This document shows positions 1-43,048 of a stretch of DNA of 64,000 bases, piece by piece. The notes below the pieces were generated by a model that was not told where the DNA came from, made no database searches, and saw nothing but the letters and a program-made list of their open reading frames with translations. Positions within the stretch are counted from its first letter, which is position 1; every line of letters begins with the position of its first letter. The stretch is from positions 8,058,129 through 8,122,128 of the forward strand of contig CM020505.1 in assembly GCA_009823395.1 (NCBI GenBank). Direction: 5' to 3'. The DNA is from Thamnaconus septentrionalis. Taxonomy: Eukaryota; Chordata; Actinopteri; Tetraodontiformes; Monacanthidae. Position numbers and translations under genes: made by a program.

Positions 1-2423
<2,423 letters not shown>

Positions 2424-2551
2424 TAGCCCGCGGCTGTAAATCACGTATATGTTTATCTGTCAAACAAAACTTGTCTGGCCTTGCCTTTGAGTCTCGCCCA
2501 CTCTCACATCTCCGCAGCCTTCGCGCTGCTCTCGTCTTGTCAGCGGAGTAA

Positions 2552-7951
<5,400 letters not shown>

Positions 7952-8092
7952 GCCTTTCGGAGCCAACAACATTTGGGACTTTCTCGGGAAAAGATGTTCC
8001 ATCACAAATCGCCTCCAACGGTCACATCATGAGGCTGGAGTTTCAGTCAGACCATTCCAACACTGGAAAAGGCTTCAACATCAGCTACACTA
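7952..8092 (+). CDS. csmd3: csmd3 window exon 3: CUB domain 4, second part
   Basis: 141 nt, phase 1 to 1. It completes CUB4 with FGTFSGKDVPSQIASNGH, then LEFQSDHSNTGKGFNISYT, the normal C-terminal strands of the domain. Acceptor is TCTGTCTCAG and donor GTAAGT. NIS is a possible N-glycosylation site. Confidence 0.93.
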
Positions 8093-12028
<3,936 letters not shown>

Positions 12029-12101
12029 GGCTCGGAACAAGTCACATGCATAATCCAGGATGGGAACGTTGTTTGGTCTGCAGCCGTGCCTCGCTGTGAA
12101 G
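12029..12101 (+). CDS. csmd3: csmd3 window exon 5: sushi domain 4, second part
   Basis: 73 nt, phase 0 to 1. It begins GSEQVTC (Cys3), passes through IIQDGNVVW and ends with Cys4 in VPRCE. Acceptor is ATTTGCAG and donor GTGAAC. It is too short to show as an ATG-started open frame and was found from the expected second half of the sushi fold. Confidence 0.92.
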
Positions 12102-14480
<2,379 letters not shown>

Positions 14481-14544
14481 TAGGTTTGATTACCCAGAAC
14501 ATGTTGATGTGACGGCCGTTTGGCTTCTGTGACTGTCTCTGTGA

Positions 14545-21868
<7,324 letters not shown>

Positions 21869-22483
21869 TGAGACACGATTTTCCCAAACAAGTGGCAGCA
21901 AATCCCAAAATGCATAATTTATGACTCTCACAATGCACACACAGGATTACAGTCATCAGCCAGAAGCTGTCTATATGCAAAGTTGTGTGCTTTGACATGT
22001 GTATGTTGGGACAGATTATTGCTCGTCAGGGCATTTTTTCACATTACATTCAAGCAGTAATTGCATAATGGATACAGAGGTAGTCATTAAATCTGTAATT
22101 GTTGTTGTTCCATGTGGGTTTTAAAACACAAAGTGTTTTTTTTGTTCCTCAGACAATATGCTTAGACTTAATACCAAGATTAATAACTTTTTAAAAGATC
22201 CAGGATCTTTTTGGAAAGCTCATTCATTTTTTCATTTGCTGTGACTTTATCCTGCTCTGTACATGCTGTACAACTAACAGGCTAATAAGCATTTTCATTT
22301 TAGACCCTATTAATCAAAATTGGTATTAAGTAGTGCTGGAATAAAAGCAGGTTGTAGGATAGAGTGGATAATTGAATTTTATTTTTAAGTCATTTCCCAT
22401 CAATTTGCCATCTTTCCTAATCTTTTCTAATTTAAAGTCATGGTCCGAGGAAAATCCAGAAACTGGCTAGAACTACGTAATTG

Positions 22484-22535
22484 TAATATAATATAATATA
22501 ATATGATATAATATAATATAATATAATATAATAAT
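22484..22535. repeat. (ATAAT)n pentanucleotide array
   Basis: About ten ATAAT-type units with one GATAT interruption. Confidence 0.9.
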
Positions 22536-24864
22536 TCTTCTATTAGTCATTTTGACCAAACATTGCAGTCTTTTTAGATGCTTGAAGTTAATGCAAGGAA
22601 ATGCAACTTTTTTTTCTTCCATCCACATCAAAGTGTATGGATTGTATAGTCAGTGTTTCTTTGATGTTCAAAACAACCTGATTCCTCCCACAGAGGCAAG
22701 GAACTGTCTTGAACTGGAATTTTCTCATATTTTTAAGTCTGTGCACTCGGGCGTTGTTTCTTTCTCCCTTTTTTCTTTCTTTTTTTAAGTTGCAGTGCAG
22801 AACCCTTGACTTGCTTGAAACCAACCAACACTCCAATATCTTATTTCTTGTTTGAAGCAAAGTGTCAGGAAATGTGTGGTCCATAATTACACATGGTGTG
22901 ACAGAAGAAAATGAGTTTGAAACAGGGGAAACAGGAGTTGTTTTTTTTTCCATTATTATTCGTGTTGTAGCCAATATTTAGATAAATTACATTTTGCAGT
23001 CTCTGCCCTAAAGCTCTTCGATGCGTTCAACATTGTTGCAAGTGGCTGGGACACCCCTGCAGGGGTTTGTTACACATGTTCTCTATTAGTGCCGATGGTG
23101 CTCCTGCTGCAGGGGCCATCCACAGCTGAATGAATACACAGGACACAGAGGCAGAAAGGGATCAATTCTGTTCCTGTTAAATCACTGGACCAACCCACTC
23201 GAGCATTTCATTCTATTTAGGCTTTTTTTTTAAACCCAGGTAATTGAATACAACCCTGGATTTCATTTTCGTAAATTTTAACACGTAACTTTCAAGTTAA
23301 TTTTCAGGTACAATACGTGTTGTACCTCAGGAGCCTGGGAATTTATTGACATGTTTTGCATATGATAAACTCAGTTGTGGTGTCTCGTGCATGTGTGATC
23401 TATAAAGAGAGCTGCAGCTGTTCCCAAGGCTCATAATTCCTCTCAAGTCCTCTCCCGGGCCTGTGTGCCCACTTCATTGTCAGCGAGGAGCAGCTGTGTG
23501 AGCTGTTTTACAATCCTGATGCTGTCCTACAGACATCGCCTAAGACTTTATCCATTCACAATGTCTCTTACTGGTATTAGTCCTGAGGGCACGGTTAAGC
23601 CAGCATGTGGTTAGAGTGTATTATCAGTATTAGGCCTAGCTCATTGGCTGAGCCCGTCTGTGGTTAGGTAGTATTAGCAGGGCTCGCGCTGGCTTTTCGA
23701 GAGGCATGACATCATTGCACAAGTGACGAAGGTATTAGAAAAGAGGGGGCGAGTGGGAGGGGAACTCTTTCAGCAGTTCAGCCATTTGCAGACAAACCAA
23801 ATAATGTATAAATATTGATAGTTCAGTCTATTCCAAAAAAAGGGATTCGTCCCAGACTGCATCCCTCCCATTTTTGTCTAAGTCCCTGTTAAAGTAATTC
23901 AACATAATTATTCATCTCCCAAGACTGAAGAGCAATGAAAGACACTTGCCCTTTTTCAAACAGTGATTGTGCTCTTCACTGTAATGAAGTCCTTATCAGA
24001 AAAATAACAGGAATAGAGAAAGAGAATAGGGAGAGTGACAGCAGATCAAACGAGTTAATGAGAAAACACTGGAGGCCAATGCAGCAATCAGAAAACAAAT
24101 TAGGGGGCACCAAGACTGATTGCAAGGAGTAATGTTGTACATGGGAGAATGCAACAATATCAAATCTGGGCTTCAGTGTTGATATGCAGGGAATTAATTT
24201 AGTGACTAAAAAGTCAGCTCTTGATTATGTGATTTGATCTTCACATGTAACATTTCTTTAAATATTAGATAATATAATTATATGTTTTTTCTCTTTGCAT
24301 TCCTCTTTTCTTTATAGTTGCAAAGGGTTATTTACATATTTTCTTTATTTCAGTGGATGTGTGCCAGTGACGGCTAATACTTGTTGTTGACAAAGATGGT
24401 TGGAGTTAGGCTTTTTTTCTTTCTTTTTTTTTTTTTTTTTTTAACAATTTTATAAAGTTTAATTTGGAAAACATCCAAAGCTTCATTTAATCAAAAGCTG
24501 GTTGTAAAGTTCAAGTTTTTGTTCGAGATTCTAATTTATTTATTTTTTCCATTTTGATGTTTGTTCTAACAAAGAATGCAATCTGACACTGGCATTAGCA
24601 TGCAACCCTTAACCAGGGTCGCCAGATGGAATGATGTCTTTTTCGTTTCAGTTTCTCCATCTGGTCGGGAGCCCAGAGAAAGTGTTTGTAAAGGCAAGGC
24701 AATTAAAAATAAATAAACTAGGAAGGTTGTTGGCTGAATTTTGTATGTACTATATACAAACCTATTTTTATTTATTAAACTGATTGGGTTTTTGTAACTG
24801 CCAGTTGAATCAGGTCACAATAGATCAAGACCTCCTAGCAGAGAGGCGCATCACCGCCTGCTGG

Positions 24865-25182
24865 CTAGCCGCGATGCACAGCAATGATACAGCAAATAAA
24901 GTTCTTGTCAGAGCCACTGTGGAGTGAAGTGAAATAGTCCATTCCCCTGTGAAAAGTCTTTGTGTCCCTCTTTGTTCTTCTTTTAATGTGAAACTGGTAT
25001 CCAATTGTGATAGTACCTGCAACAAGTGCAGCATCCAAACTAATTTCTTTAGCAACAGCTAGGCCCACAGCTACTTCTTGTGTTTCTTCTTCATCTTCTT
25101 CTGCAGCTTTTTGGGTTTTTTTTTTTGGTTTTTTTACTGCCCCAACAGATTTCTGCTTTTTCAACAGCACTAGCATGGACAC
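24865..25182 (-). other. Unassigned 105-codon minus-strand open frame
   Basis: An intronless frame with a Lys-rich start (KKPKKKTQK), an acidic run (AAEEDEEETQE), a short mildly hydrophobic segment around LDAALVAGTITIGY, then a basic stretch. I recognise no family, and there is no splice or promoter evidence. It may be chance coding potential in a non-coding element, or a degraded retrocopy. Confidence 0.15.
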
Positions 25183-27746
25183 ATGGTAATCTGTAAATTG
25201 ACAGATTGCAAGAATCCTTCAATTAGAACAGAATCAAATGAATTATCTTTGGCAAAATACTGCAATCTTTCATTAAAACCTTGCCAACGTGTCAAGCAAA
25301 GCAATTTGAAATTTGTGTGTCAGTTATCCTGTGTGATGGTATGAAAATACACATTTGTTTAGGCAATTGCTGCTAATTTGCCAAACGTCATTTATTATCG
25401 CTGTCGCAAAGAATTGGGGAGAGAATTTGACGATGCACTGGAAGGAAAGCCCCAAAGTGCCACTTAGGCAGGCAATTAGCACACCATTCCCCCGGCTAGC
25501 AGTAATAGAGTAATGCCTGCCACTGCTACAGAATTCTCTGAGCATAAAACATTTGTTTGACAGTTCCGGCAAGCCACGGGCCAAACTCTCCTGTAACATA
25601 TGAACCAGCTCATTACCATTCCTTTTGCTACTGGCTGAAGTTTCACTCCAGCACTGCTCCAGTGAAAGGCTAGCAGAGCCCAAATTGCAGAAAAAGTGGC
25701 CTTCTAAAACACTGCCCAGAAAAGAGGGGGGTGAGGTAGGAACAACAAGATGGGGGTGTACAATAATTGTTCAATGAAATAGAGGTGAGAGGAGAGCAAG
25801 TGAGAAGGAGAGAGTCACAGACACACATTGAGAGGTGGGGTTGGCAGATGGTGACATGTTGATTTATGAGCCGCAGGGCTTTTCATTAACCATACTGAGA
25901 TTTACTGAAACAGAGAGAGGGGGAGAGAAATTGAGACGGGCAAAGGGAGCCAAACCTGGGGGGGACAATGACGGAAGTGAGGGTGCAGGAGGCAGGAGGA
26001 CCAGTGAGGGAAAAATTAAGTTTAAGCGAGTCGTGCCTCTGATCTCCCTCATCATTTTCGACTCATTTAGACACCGCTGTTTTCCCGTGTCTGTCCATCT
26101 TCTTCAGTGCTTGACTCTCAACCCGCATGTGCTCTCCTCCCCAGGCTCCTGGCTTCTCCTTCGAGTCGCCTGGCAGTGGTTTTAGAATTAGAACAGCCTC
26201 GGTCCATTCTTCCTTGGACCTGCTGACCTGTCAACAACAATCTGTGGAGATGTACCAGCCTGCCAAATATAAGCATTAGCGGTTTATTCATGTCCCAGCT
26301 GTAAGAGTTGATTAGAATGTGCTCAAGAATCTTAATTTTCTTCAACAAACATGGCTACTTCCTTGGCTGGCTCAAAGCCTACATTCAGAATTTTGACCAT
26401 GAGAAAAGCATAAAATTGTACATCAGCATCAGAAATATTGGCTTAAACATGTTTTTTTTTTCTCATTTACATATATTAAAATTGATTCTCCCTACATTTA
26501 ATTTGCTTTAATACCGCATTTTCTCATTGTGTTGGAATCAAAATCACACTTTTCACTTGCACAGTGGGCTTTGATATCATGACGTGTCCAAACGAGGTGT
26601 TTTTGATTTAGAAGTTTGACTAAATTTGGCAGCACAGAAGTGAAACCATTTGGTATTTGTGCACGGAATCCAGCTATTGCATTCTTTTTTTTATGTTTAA
26701 CTTCTCTAGCCCCTAGAAGAGCAGGGATCTCTCTGGGAGCCATTACTCCACCTTCACTATCTGTGCTCGTCTCTCAGTGCTCATTTGAAATAAATGACCT
26801 ATTGCCGTTTTGTCTTGTCGGCGCAGCCAGTGTGAGCACACGGTTAGCGGCTTTACGATGACAGTGGGAAGATGTGGAGGGAAGTGGTTGCGGACAAAAG
26901 GTTGCATTGAACAGAAAGGCTGTCAGGGCTGAGTTTTTGACTGAGGCATTTTTGAAACGCTAAGGGAAACTTGACAAAGCCGAAAAGCCAATTATGGCAA
27001 TTAATCCTGTTGGAAGTACAGTGCAGTCCTTTAATGCAAGAGCATGAGGTTTTTCTACCTTAAAAAAAAAGAAAAATTTCAAAATCAATGATCAATCAAT
27101 GATTCACTTACTTCTGAGAGTGGCAGCCCTGCTTCTGACACAGTGCCCCCAGCTGGCTTGGTATGGGATTATATAACTTTGGTTGCCTGCCTGGCACCTT
27201 CTTGTGAGGTTACACGTATTATTATATTACACTAATTATGTTTCTCAGCGACTCCCTCTGTGCTGAAAACGTCTTATTGAGCCTCTTTAGCCTCTACAAT
27301 TATGAACATATTCAGGTGAGCGACCAGCATCTTTCTGCCTGAAAAGGGGTGCAACCACAATTACACAATCCTCCACCTGGCCAGTTGGGGGCGCTGTGTC
27401 AACAACGGAGGAACCACTCTTCCTTTTCCTGTTCTAAAGCACTTTGAAACTTCCATGTAGAAAAACTACTAAAGTTGTCATATTATATTCAATTTCAAAA
27501 AACATATTTATTCAATTTTGACATTTTCACTCTAGTTCTTGGTGTTTGCAGAACAAGGCACATACACACAGTAACTAGGCATGTAAGTGAATGGTCACTT
27601 GCAAGTATATTATAATTTATCTAAATGCACTTTGCATCTATAAAACCTTGTATTATTTTCTGAATACATTATACCATTTTCTTTATTACATTTTCTTATT
27701 TGTTGTTTTTATTCTTGGCTCAAGAGAAGTCAAGTCGCACAATTAA

Positions 27747-28615
27747 CCCTTAAAGCGCCATAATTTTTTCAAGACAATATTCAATTTTGATACCAAGATT
27801 TCAAATGGCTGTGACTTGAAATTGGTTAGAGATACAGCTGTACTGTAATTGAGAAAAATTTCAGTAAAAAACTTTTCACTATTTGTTTTTGTATTATGTC
27901 AGATGTCAGATATCTGTATCCCTCCCTGTCTCCACAAAACCCCACTGGTCATCAAAATGTTTTATCCACTTTTGATAATTTTCCACATATCAAACAGACA
28001 GCATCATCACTGGCTTTACAGGGCGACCGCGAACATCCTGCCACAGCACTTTTTCCTCCACAGCTTTTACCACGTTGATCACTTACTCCCCGCGCCCTCC
28101 GTCACCATGAGCGGCGTTTTGAGCACTCCTGCTCCCCCCACCACATCCCCTCATCCTCATTCGCCGATTACTCCCACTACACCCCGGCCACGCTGAGGCG
28201 AAGCATGTGCTGCTCGGTGACTGTCGTGGCGCATCGACTCGCTGCCGCTGCGTAAAGACGCACCGGCAGACCTCGCTCTCACGGGATAACTGAACATCAT
28301 CGTCAGAGTGCGAATATTCCTCTTCGTTATATGAGCCAGACATTAGTTGACGAAGTATTTCGTCAACGAACAAACCTCTGCAAATTTCGTTGTGTTTCGC
28401 TCTCGTCTCCTCGGCTGAGGCTGGCTTTCTCTCTATTTACACACCGAAATCCTGAATACGAACACCACCACAAATGCTGCTCAGATTGAAGCCACAGGTG
28501 TCTGCCATCTCCTGGTGTAAAGTGGTAACTACTTTTAGCACCATATTTGCCGCTATGGCCTGTTTAATTCAGCAATGACGCTTGTCGCAATTTTGCGACC
28601 ATGGCGCCTCAAGGG
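27747..28615 (-). mobile_element. piggyBac-like non-autonomous DNA transposon
   Basis: 869 bp bounded by imperfect 15 bp terminal inverted repeats: CCCTTAAAGCGCCAT on the left, and the complement of ATGGCGCCTCAAGGG on the right, with 13 of 15 matching. TTAA flanks both ends (27743-27746 and 28616-28619), the duplication made by piggyBac transposases. A perfect 7 bp hairpin GTCGCAA/TTGCGAC lies subterminally at 28584-28599. The interior has a minus-strand acidic frame that may be a transposase N-terminus. At this length it cannot encode a full transposase, so it is an internally deleted copy. Confidence 0.8.
28083..28373 (-). pseudogene. Remnant of a piggyBac-type transposase N-terminus
   Basis: A minus-strand frame of 96 codons starting about 240 bp inside the right end of the element. 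The N-terminal part is acidic (SGSYNEEEYSHSDDD), as in piggyBac transposase N-termini. It then becomes Arg/Gly/Ser-rich and unlike any transposase, with no DDD catalytic core. The link to a transposase rests on composition and position in the element only. Confidence 0.4.
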
Positions 28616-29684
28616 TTAATTACCCCAAATTCACCAGAAAACAGCCTGTTTACTCCTCTGTCTCCCTAAAACACTCCACGTTTAGCTTCTTTCTTAAGCT
28701 GATGTTCTCTTGGACCTTGGTAATAGATAAAAAAAAAAAAAAAAAAAAACAAGGCACTTGGGTCATCACTCACCTGGTACAGGTATTTCACTCTGTGAGT
28801 TCGCAAAGTTTTCACAACCGCCTGCGGGAAAAGCGCAGAGAGCACGAGATGTTGAGTCAAATGAAGAAACCAACTAACATTTATCCCAGCTGGACACAAA
28901 GAAAAATGTCAATAAGCCTCTCATGCTGAATGCTCGAATATTTAGCCTGTCAATACAAGTTACTGCGACGCGTGAATCCGAGGCGTTTCACAGGCGAGAA
29001 CGATTAAACTGCCAAAATCAAACCAGCTTCCCACAACAGCGCACACATCACTTTTAACCTGCGTGACAAGACGTAAAAACAGAATCGATGGCTGTTGATG
29101 CTGTCCAGTGCCTCGCGAAAAACCACTTCACAAAAGAGTGATTAATGAGTTTTTCGAAGCTGCCGTGTGCCGCCAGCAAAGGTGGAGGCGAGCAGCACGT
29201 GGCAGAGGCGGCTTCCAGCGTTTGCTCCTCACCACCCGGAAGGGGAGACTATATTCACCCATTATTCACCCGCTTGAAAACGCTCCCACATTTTTATCTT
29301 TAATCTCAATTACGGTTGTACGAGCGGCTGTAGGCGCGATGAAAGACAACGAGCCTCAGACTGGGGCGTGTTTCTCTCACGGTGCCACAACGAGTCAACT
29401 GAGAAGAGACCTCCCGTCTCTCTTTCTCTCTCGCTCGCGGCACAGTGAGAGCCTTTTATGTGCGCCGCGCGCATTCTGGTGAGTCACAACGCAGAAAGAG
29501 ACGTGACCAATAAACTGATGTCCTGCAATTTCGAGTCGAGGCTGACTAATGCAGCAGGTGAGCTGCGCTGTTGGTGTCCATGTTCTCACTCTCGGACGCA
29601 CACACCCACCTCTGCCTCGTCAACGTGCTCAGCTGCTCATCCTCGTGTCCCCCCTTCTTCTCCTCCAATACTTTGACTTACAAG

Positions 29685-29841
29685 GTGTACGACGGCGAGA
29701 ACACTTCGTCCCGTCTTCTGGGGAACTTCACACGCGACGGCATGATGGGCCACGTCATCAACAGCACGTCCAATCGTCTGTGGGTAGAGTTCAACAGCAA
29801 CGCCTCCGGGACCAACCAGGGCTTCCGCCTCACATACACAA
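29685..29841 (+). CDS. csmd3: csmd3 window exon 13: CUB domain 7, second part
   Basis: 157 nt, phase 0 to 1. It begins VYDGENTSSRLLGNFTRDG and continues HVINSTSNRLWVEFNSNASG, ending GFRLTYT. Four sequons (NTS, NFT, NST, NAS) fall within 52 codons, the densest in the window. Acceptor is CTTACAAG, a weak polypyrimidine tract, and donor GTGAGT. The junction is supported by CUB continuity. Confidence 0.92.
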
Positions 29842-38365
<8,524 letters not shown>

Positions 38366-39742
38366 TGATTTGGATCGGCGCCCGAGACGCAAACGGCACG
38401 GATTTGGGGCCGAATAATAATTAACACTGATGAATGTCGGATTCCAACCAAAGTTGCAGCTGCTGCGCCTCATGTGTAAATATTCACATCACCTAGTTAA
38501 TTTCAACGCGGGCGACAGCTGACGCCGATCGCTGCAGGTGTTCCATAAACCTAAAGGAAAGGATGTGACACGTGGCCAGCTGGGGACAATAAATAGAACA
38601 TCATTACAGACATAAGCTTCGAAACTGAAGTAAAAAGAAAAAAAAAGAGAAAATGCTGTAAAGTAGCCCAAGCTTGATTAAAAACAGGCTTTTATGGTGT
38701 TGTGTGAACTTTATCATGAAACACAGGTGGCACTATTCATTTTAAATGTACTTGCGTGGCCTGAGTGTTTATTTTAACTTGTACTGCTTCCGGTAATTAT
38801 TTTCTGGTAATTATTACCTAAAAATAATCTGATATGCTGGTGGAATGGTATTTGAGGCCCGGCAGAAAGTTGAAAGCGTGATGGAGCTCAGCGATCACCA
38901 CCGTGGCTCACTTGAAGATTCACCATGGGTCGGTAAAATCAATCTCCCAAAATTGAGCTGGGTGAAGCTGGTGGAAAGAGGTGGGAAACTGGAAATTGTT
39001 GCCATTTAATCTCTTGGAATAAATGGAGCCTGTTGTCACCACAATCAGGCCCACCTGCTGCTCCTCCCCGTGGGCTCTCACATCCCACTCCACACCTCGC
39101 ACCTCGTTCACACCATTATGTCGCAGTTTGTTTTCACTCTCCGCTAGTTCTCAGGTGTACTTTACATCACTCTTCCTCTAACCTCCACGTGACACTCTTG
39201 AGTCACTTGCGACTGGAAAAGGAGGGACTCCTGGCTTTGAAGCCCAGTGATGCCCTGCAGTCAGTGCCAAGGAAGGTCCACCTTTGAGGCAGCGGCAGCT
39301 TCCCAGGTGCAAAGGAGGCCTGCGGCATGTCAAGAAATGCCTTTGATGAACTTTACATTGGCTCTTCTGACACAGCAAGATCCATAATTCACTCGACAAA
39401 TGAATGTGCATTGCACCTGGATCTGGGTTTGAACTCATTCACGCTGTAGTTTTACTGGACTAAAGCCTGTTATACCAGTGAGAACGCCTTTGTTCCACCG
39501 CAATTGGTTTTCCAGTTTTCATGTGGGAGCAGGTGAGGCTAACGAAGGTCACAATCCCTGTGAGCAACTGGACGCATGTGCTTAGTTGAGTAGTAGGAAT
39601 GGCAAATACACAAGTTTCATTTTTATGCCACTTTTTGATTTCCGCGCTAGACCTCAGTGGAGCAGTGTTGAAAGGGAAAAAATGGCCGTTTGAGGTAATT
39701 GCGTTGAAACATCCATTATCCACACTTTACTTGCACTAGGTG

Positions 39743-39848
39743 TTCTTTTTCTTTTGTATTAGCCAAGTTAACATTTTCTTTTAGCTTGACATGTTTCTAT
39801 TGAAATGTTTCAATGTAAAAGAAAAAAGTGAAATACAAAAGAAAAAAG
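39743..39848. repeat. Imperfect foldback (inverted repeat)
   Basis: TTTTTCTTTTGTATT in the left arm (39746-39760) and TTTTCTTTTA (39774-39783) are matched in reverse by TAAAAGAAAA (39816-39825) and AATACAAAAGAAAAA (39832-39846). The arms are A/T-biased, so chance pairing is partly possible. Confidence 0.5.
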
Positions 39849-39932
39849 TTAAAATAATTGTGTGGGAACCTTGAAGGCAACAATAAGAGAAAAGGGCAGA
39901 CTTTTCCCATTTCTATGGAGTTCAGTGACGTC

Positions 39933-40080
39933 GTGTCTGCAGAGATTCTCAGTCATTCAGGTCATCGTCGTACTTGAAGATTAAGTCGAGGCTGCTGGAC
40001 TGGATTTTGATATCCTGAAAAGGTTTCAAATCTCATCCGGAAGGCTTCTTCAGTTCAGAAATGTCTTCAAGGTACCAAAA
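39933..40080 (-). mobile_element. Teleost retroelement-like fragment, reversed
   Basis: The sequence from GAGATTCTCAGTCATTCAGG to GGAAGGCTTCTTCAGTTCAG resembles, on the minus strand, the end of a widespread fish repeat I associate with Penelope-like retroelements. That identification is from memory; no coding part is present. Confidence 0.45.
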
Positions 40081-40607
40081 ACTAGTCTGTTTACCTCTAC
40101 TTAATCTTCTTATGTACCTCAATGACAAATTAGCCTTGTATTGTCGTTCAAAAACAATAGAGAGGAAGGTTTCGCATCATGCAGGACATTCAGTGTTGCT
40201 GTTCTTTCAGTGACATACAGCACAGCTGTGTGGTACACGTTGTCTCAGACTTGCAGCAGACCTCAGCTTTTTACGTGGAAAGATGGCTGAGCATGTCACT
40301 CTAAATCCTGCTGCGGCGAACCCCCTTTTGCACTTTTACCTCGGGGTCGTGGGTCTCTGGGCGCTCTGGCGACTCTGGAGACTGAAAACAACACTGTAAG
40401 CAACAAACCGACGAGCAAGTGTTTTGTCTGCCTAAGAGTCAATAGCCGCTGTTAATGCCTTTGTTTACCTCTATTTCTGTGTTGATAATCTGCTCCCACC
40501 CACCCGCCGTCCCCTCGACGCGTTTCACATTCTTCCTTCACATCACCCAATTGCTGCTTGAATGCATTTATCTCGCTATTTCCCCAATATTTCTCCTCTT
40601 CTCTGGG

Positions 40608-40680
40608 CTTTGTTGTGGGATAACAGGACCACTAGGGGTGATTCCAGCAGCCAAACTACCCCCAGACTTACACTCTGTAA
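40608..40680 (+). pseudogene. Decayed partial copy 1 of the CUB9 first exon
   Basis: The read CCGITGPLGVI is followed, after an indel, by a near-exact match of AACTACCCCCAG.CTTAC.CT to window exon 18. Two codons are missing near the start and one base is inserted. The acceptor AG is lost (GGGCTTTG). A pyrimidine-rich tract like that of the real acceptor precedes it. Confidence 0.75.
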
Positions 40681-40737
40681 CTAAATCTCCCATTCTCTCT
40701 ATATCTCCTCTGGTCTTCCCGGCTACCTGAGGAGAGG

Positions 40738-40808
40738 GTGTGCGAGCAATATCAGTGGTCCATGCGGGGTGATTTTCTCTTTCCTAACCAACCTTTGCCA
40801 TACTTCCC
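40738..40808 (+). pseudogene. Decayed partial copy 2 of the CUB9 first exon
   Basis: It reads CASNISGPCGVIFS, against [14 protein letters not shown] in the real exon, then shifts frame by an indel before CCTAACCAACC (real CCGAACTACCC). A tract like the intron end (ATTCTCTCTATATCTCC) lies upstream. Confidence 0.75.
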
Positions 40809-40845
40809 ATCACCTCTAACTCTCTCCGTCTCTGTGGTCTGGGTT

Positions 40846-40912
40846 GCTGTGGGGGATGTATTAATAGCTGATCTGGTGTGATTCTCTTTCCGAATTACCT
40901 CAAACCCAGTGT
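40846..40912 (+). pseudogene. Decayed partial copy 3 of the CUB9 first exon
   Basis: It aligns codon for codon with the real exon, without indels over 21 codons: CGGCINS, a TGA stop, then SGVILFPNYLKP. The real exon has [20 protein letters not shown]. The stop at 40869-40871 and the absence of an acceptor AG make it non-functional. Confidence 0.82.
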
Positions 40913-40945
40913 GGCATCATTATCTTTTTCCCCCCTTTCTCCTGA

Positions 40946-42860
<1,915 letters not shown>

Positions 42861-43048
42861 TTTTAACATGGAGCCAAGTTACGACTTCCTGCACATCTAC
42901 GAGGGTGAGGACTCTAATGGGCCGTTACTGGCGAGTCTACAAGGCAACCAGGCCCCAGAGCGAATCGAGAGCAGCGGGAACAGTCTCTTCCTGGCGTTCA
43001 GATCGGACGCCTCACTGGGCATGTCTGGCTTTGCTATCGAATTTCGAG
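42861..43048 (+). CDS. csmd3: csmd3 window exon 19: CUB domain 9, second part
   Basis: 188 nt, phase 2 to 1. It reads FNMEPSYDFLHIYEGEDSN, then GNQAPERIESSGNSLFLAF, RSDASLGMSGFAIEFR. EPSYD, YEG and RSDAS supply the acidic CUB positions. Acceptor is TTTCCCCCAAG and donor GTAACT. A SINE-like repeat begins about 50 bp after the donor. Confidence 0.95.

Noticed and set aside
29108..29482. Plus-strand open frame of 124 codons in the CpG-rich block
   Set aside because: Arg/Ser-rich chance translation of GC-rich sequence; no start context or domain.
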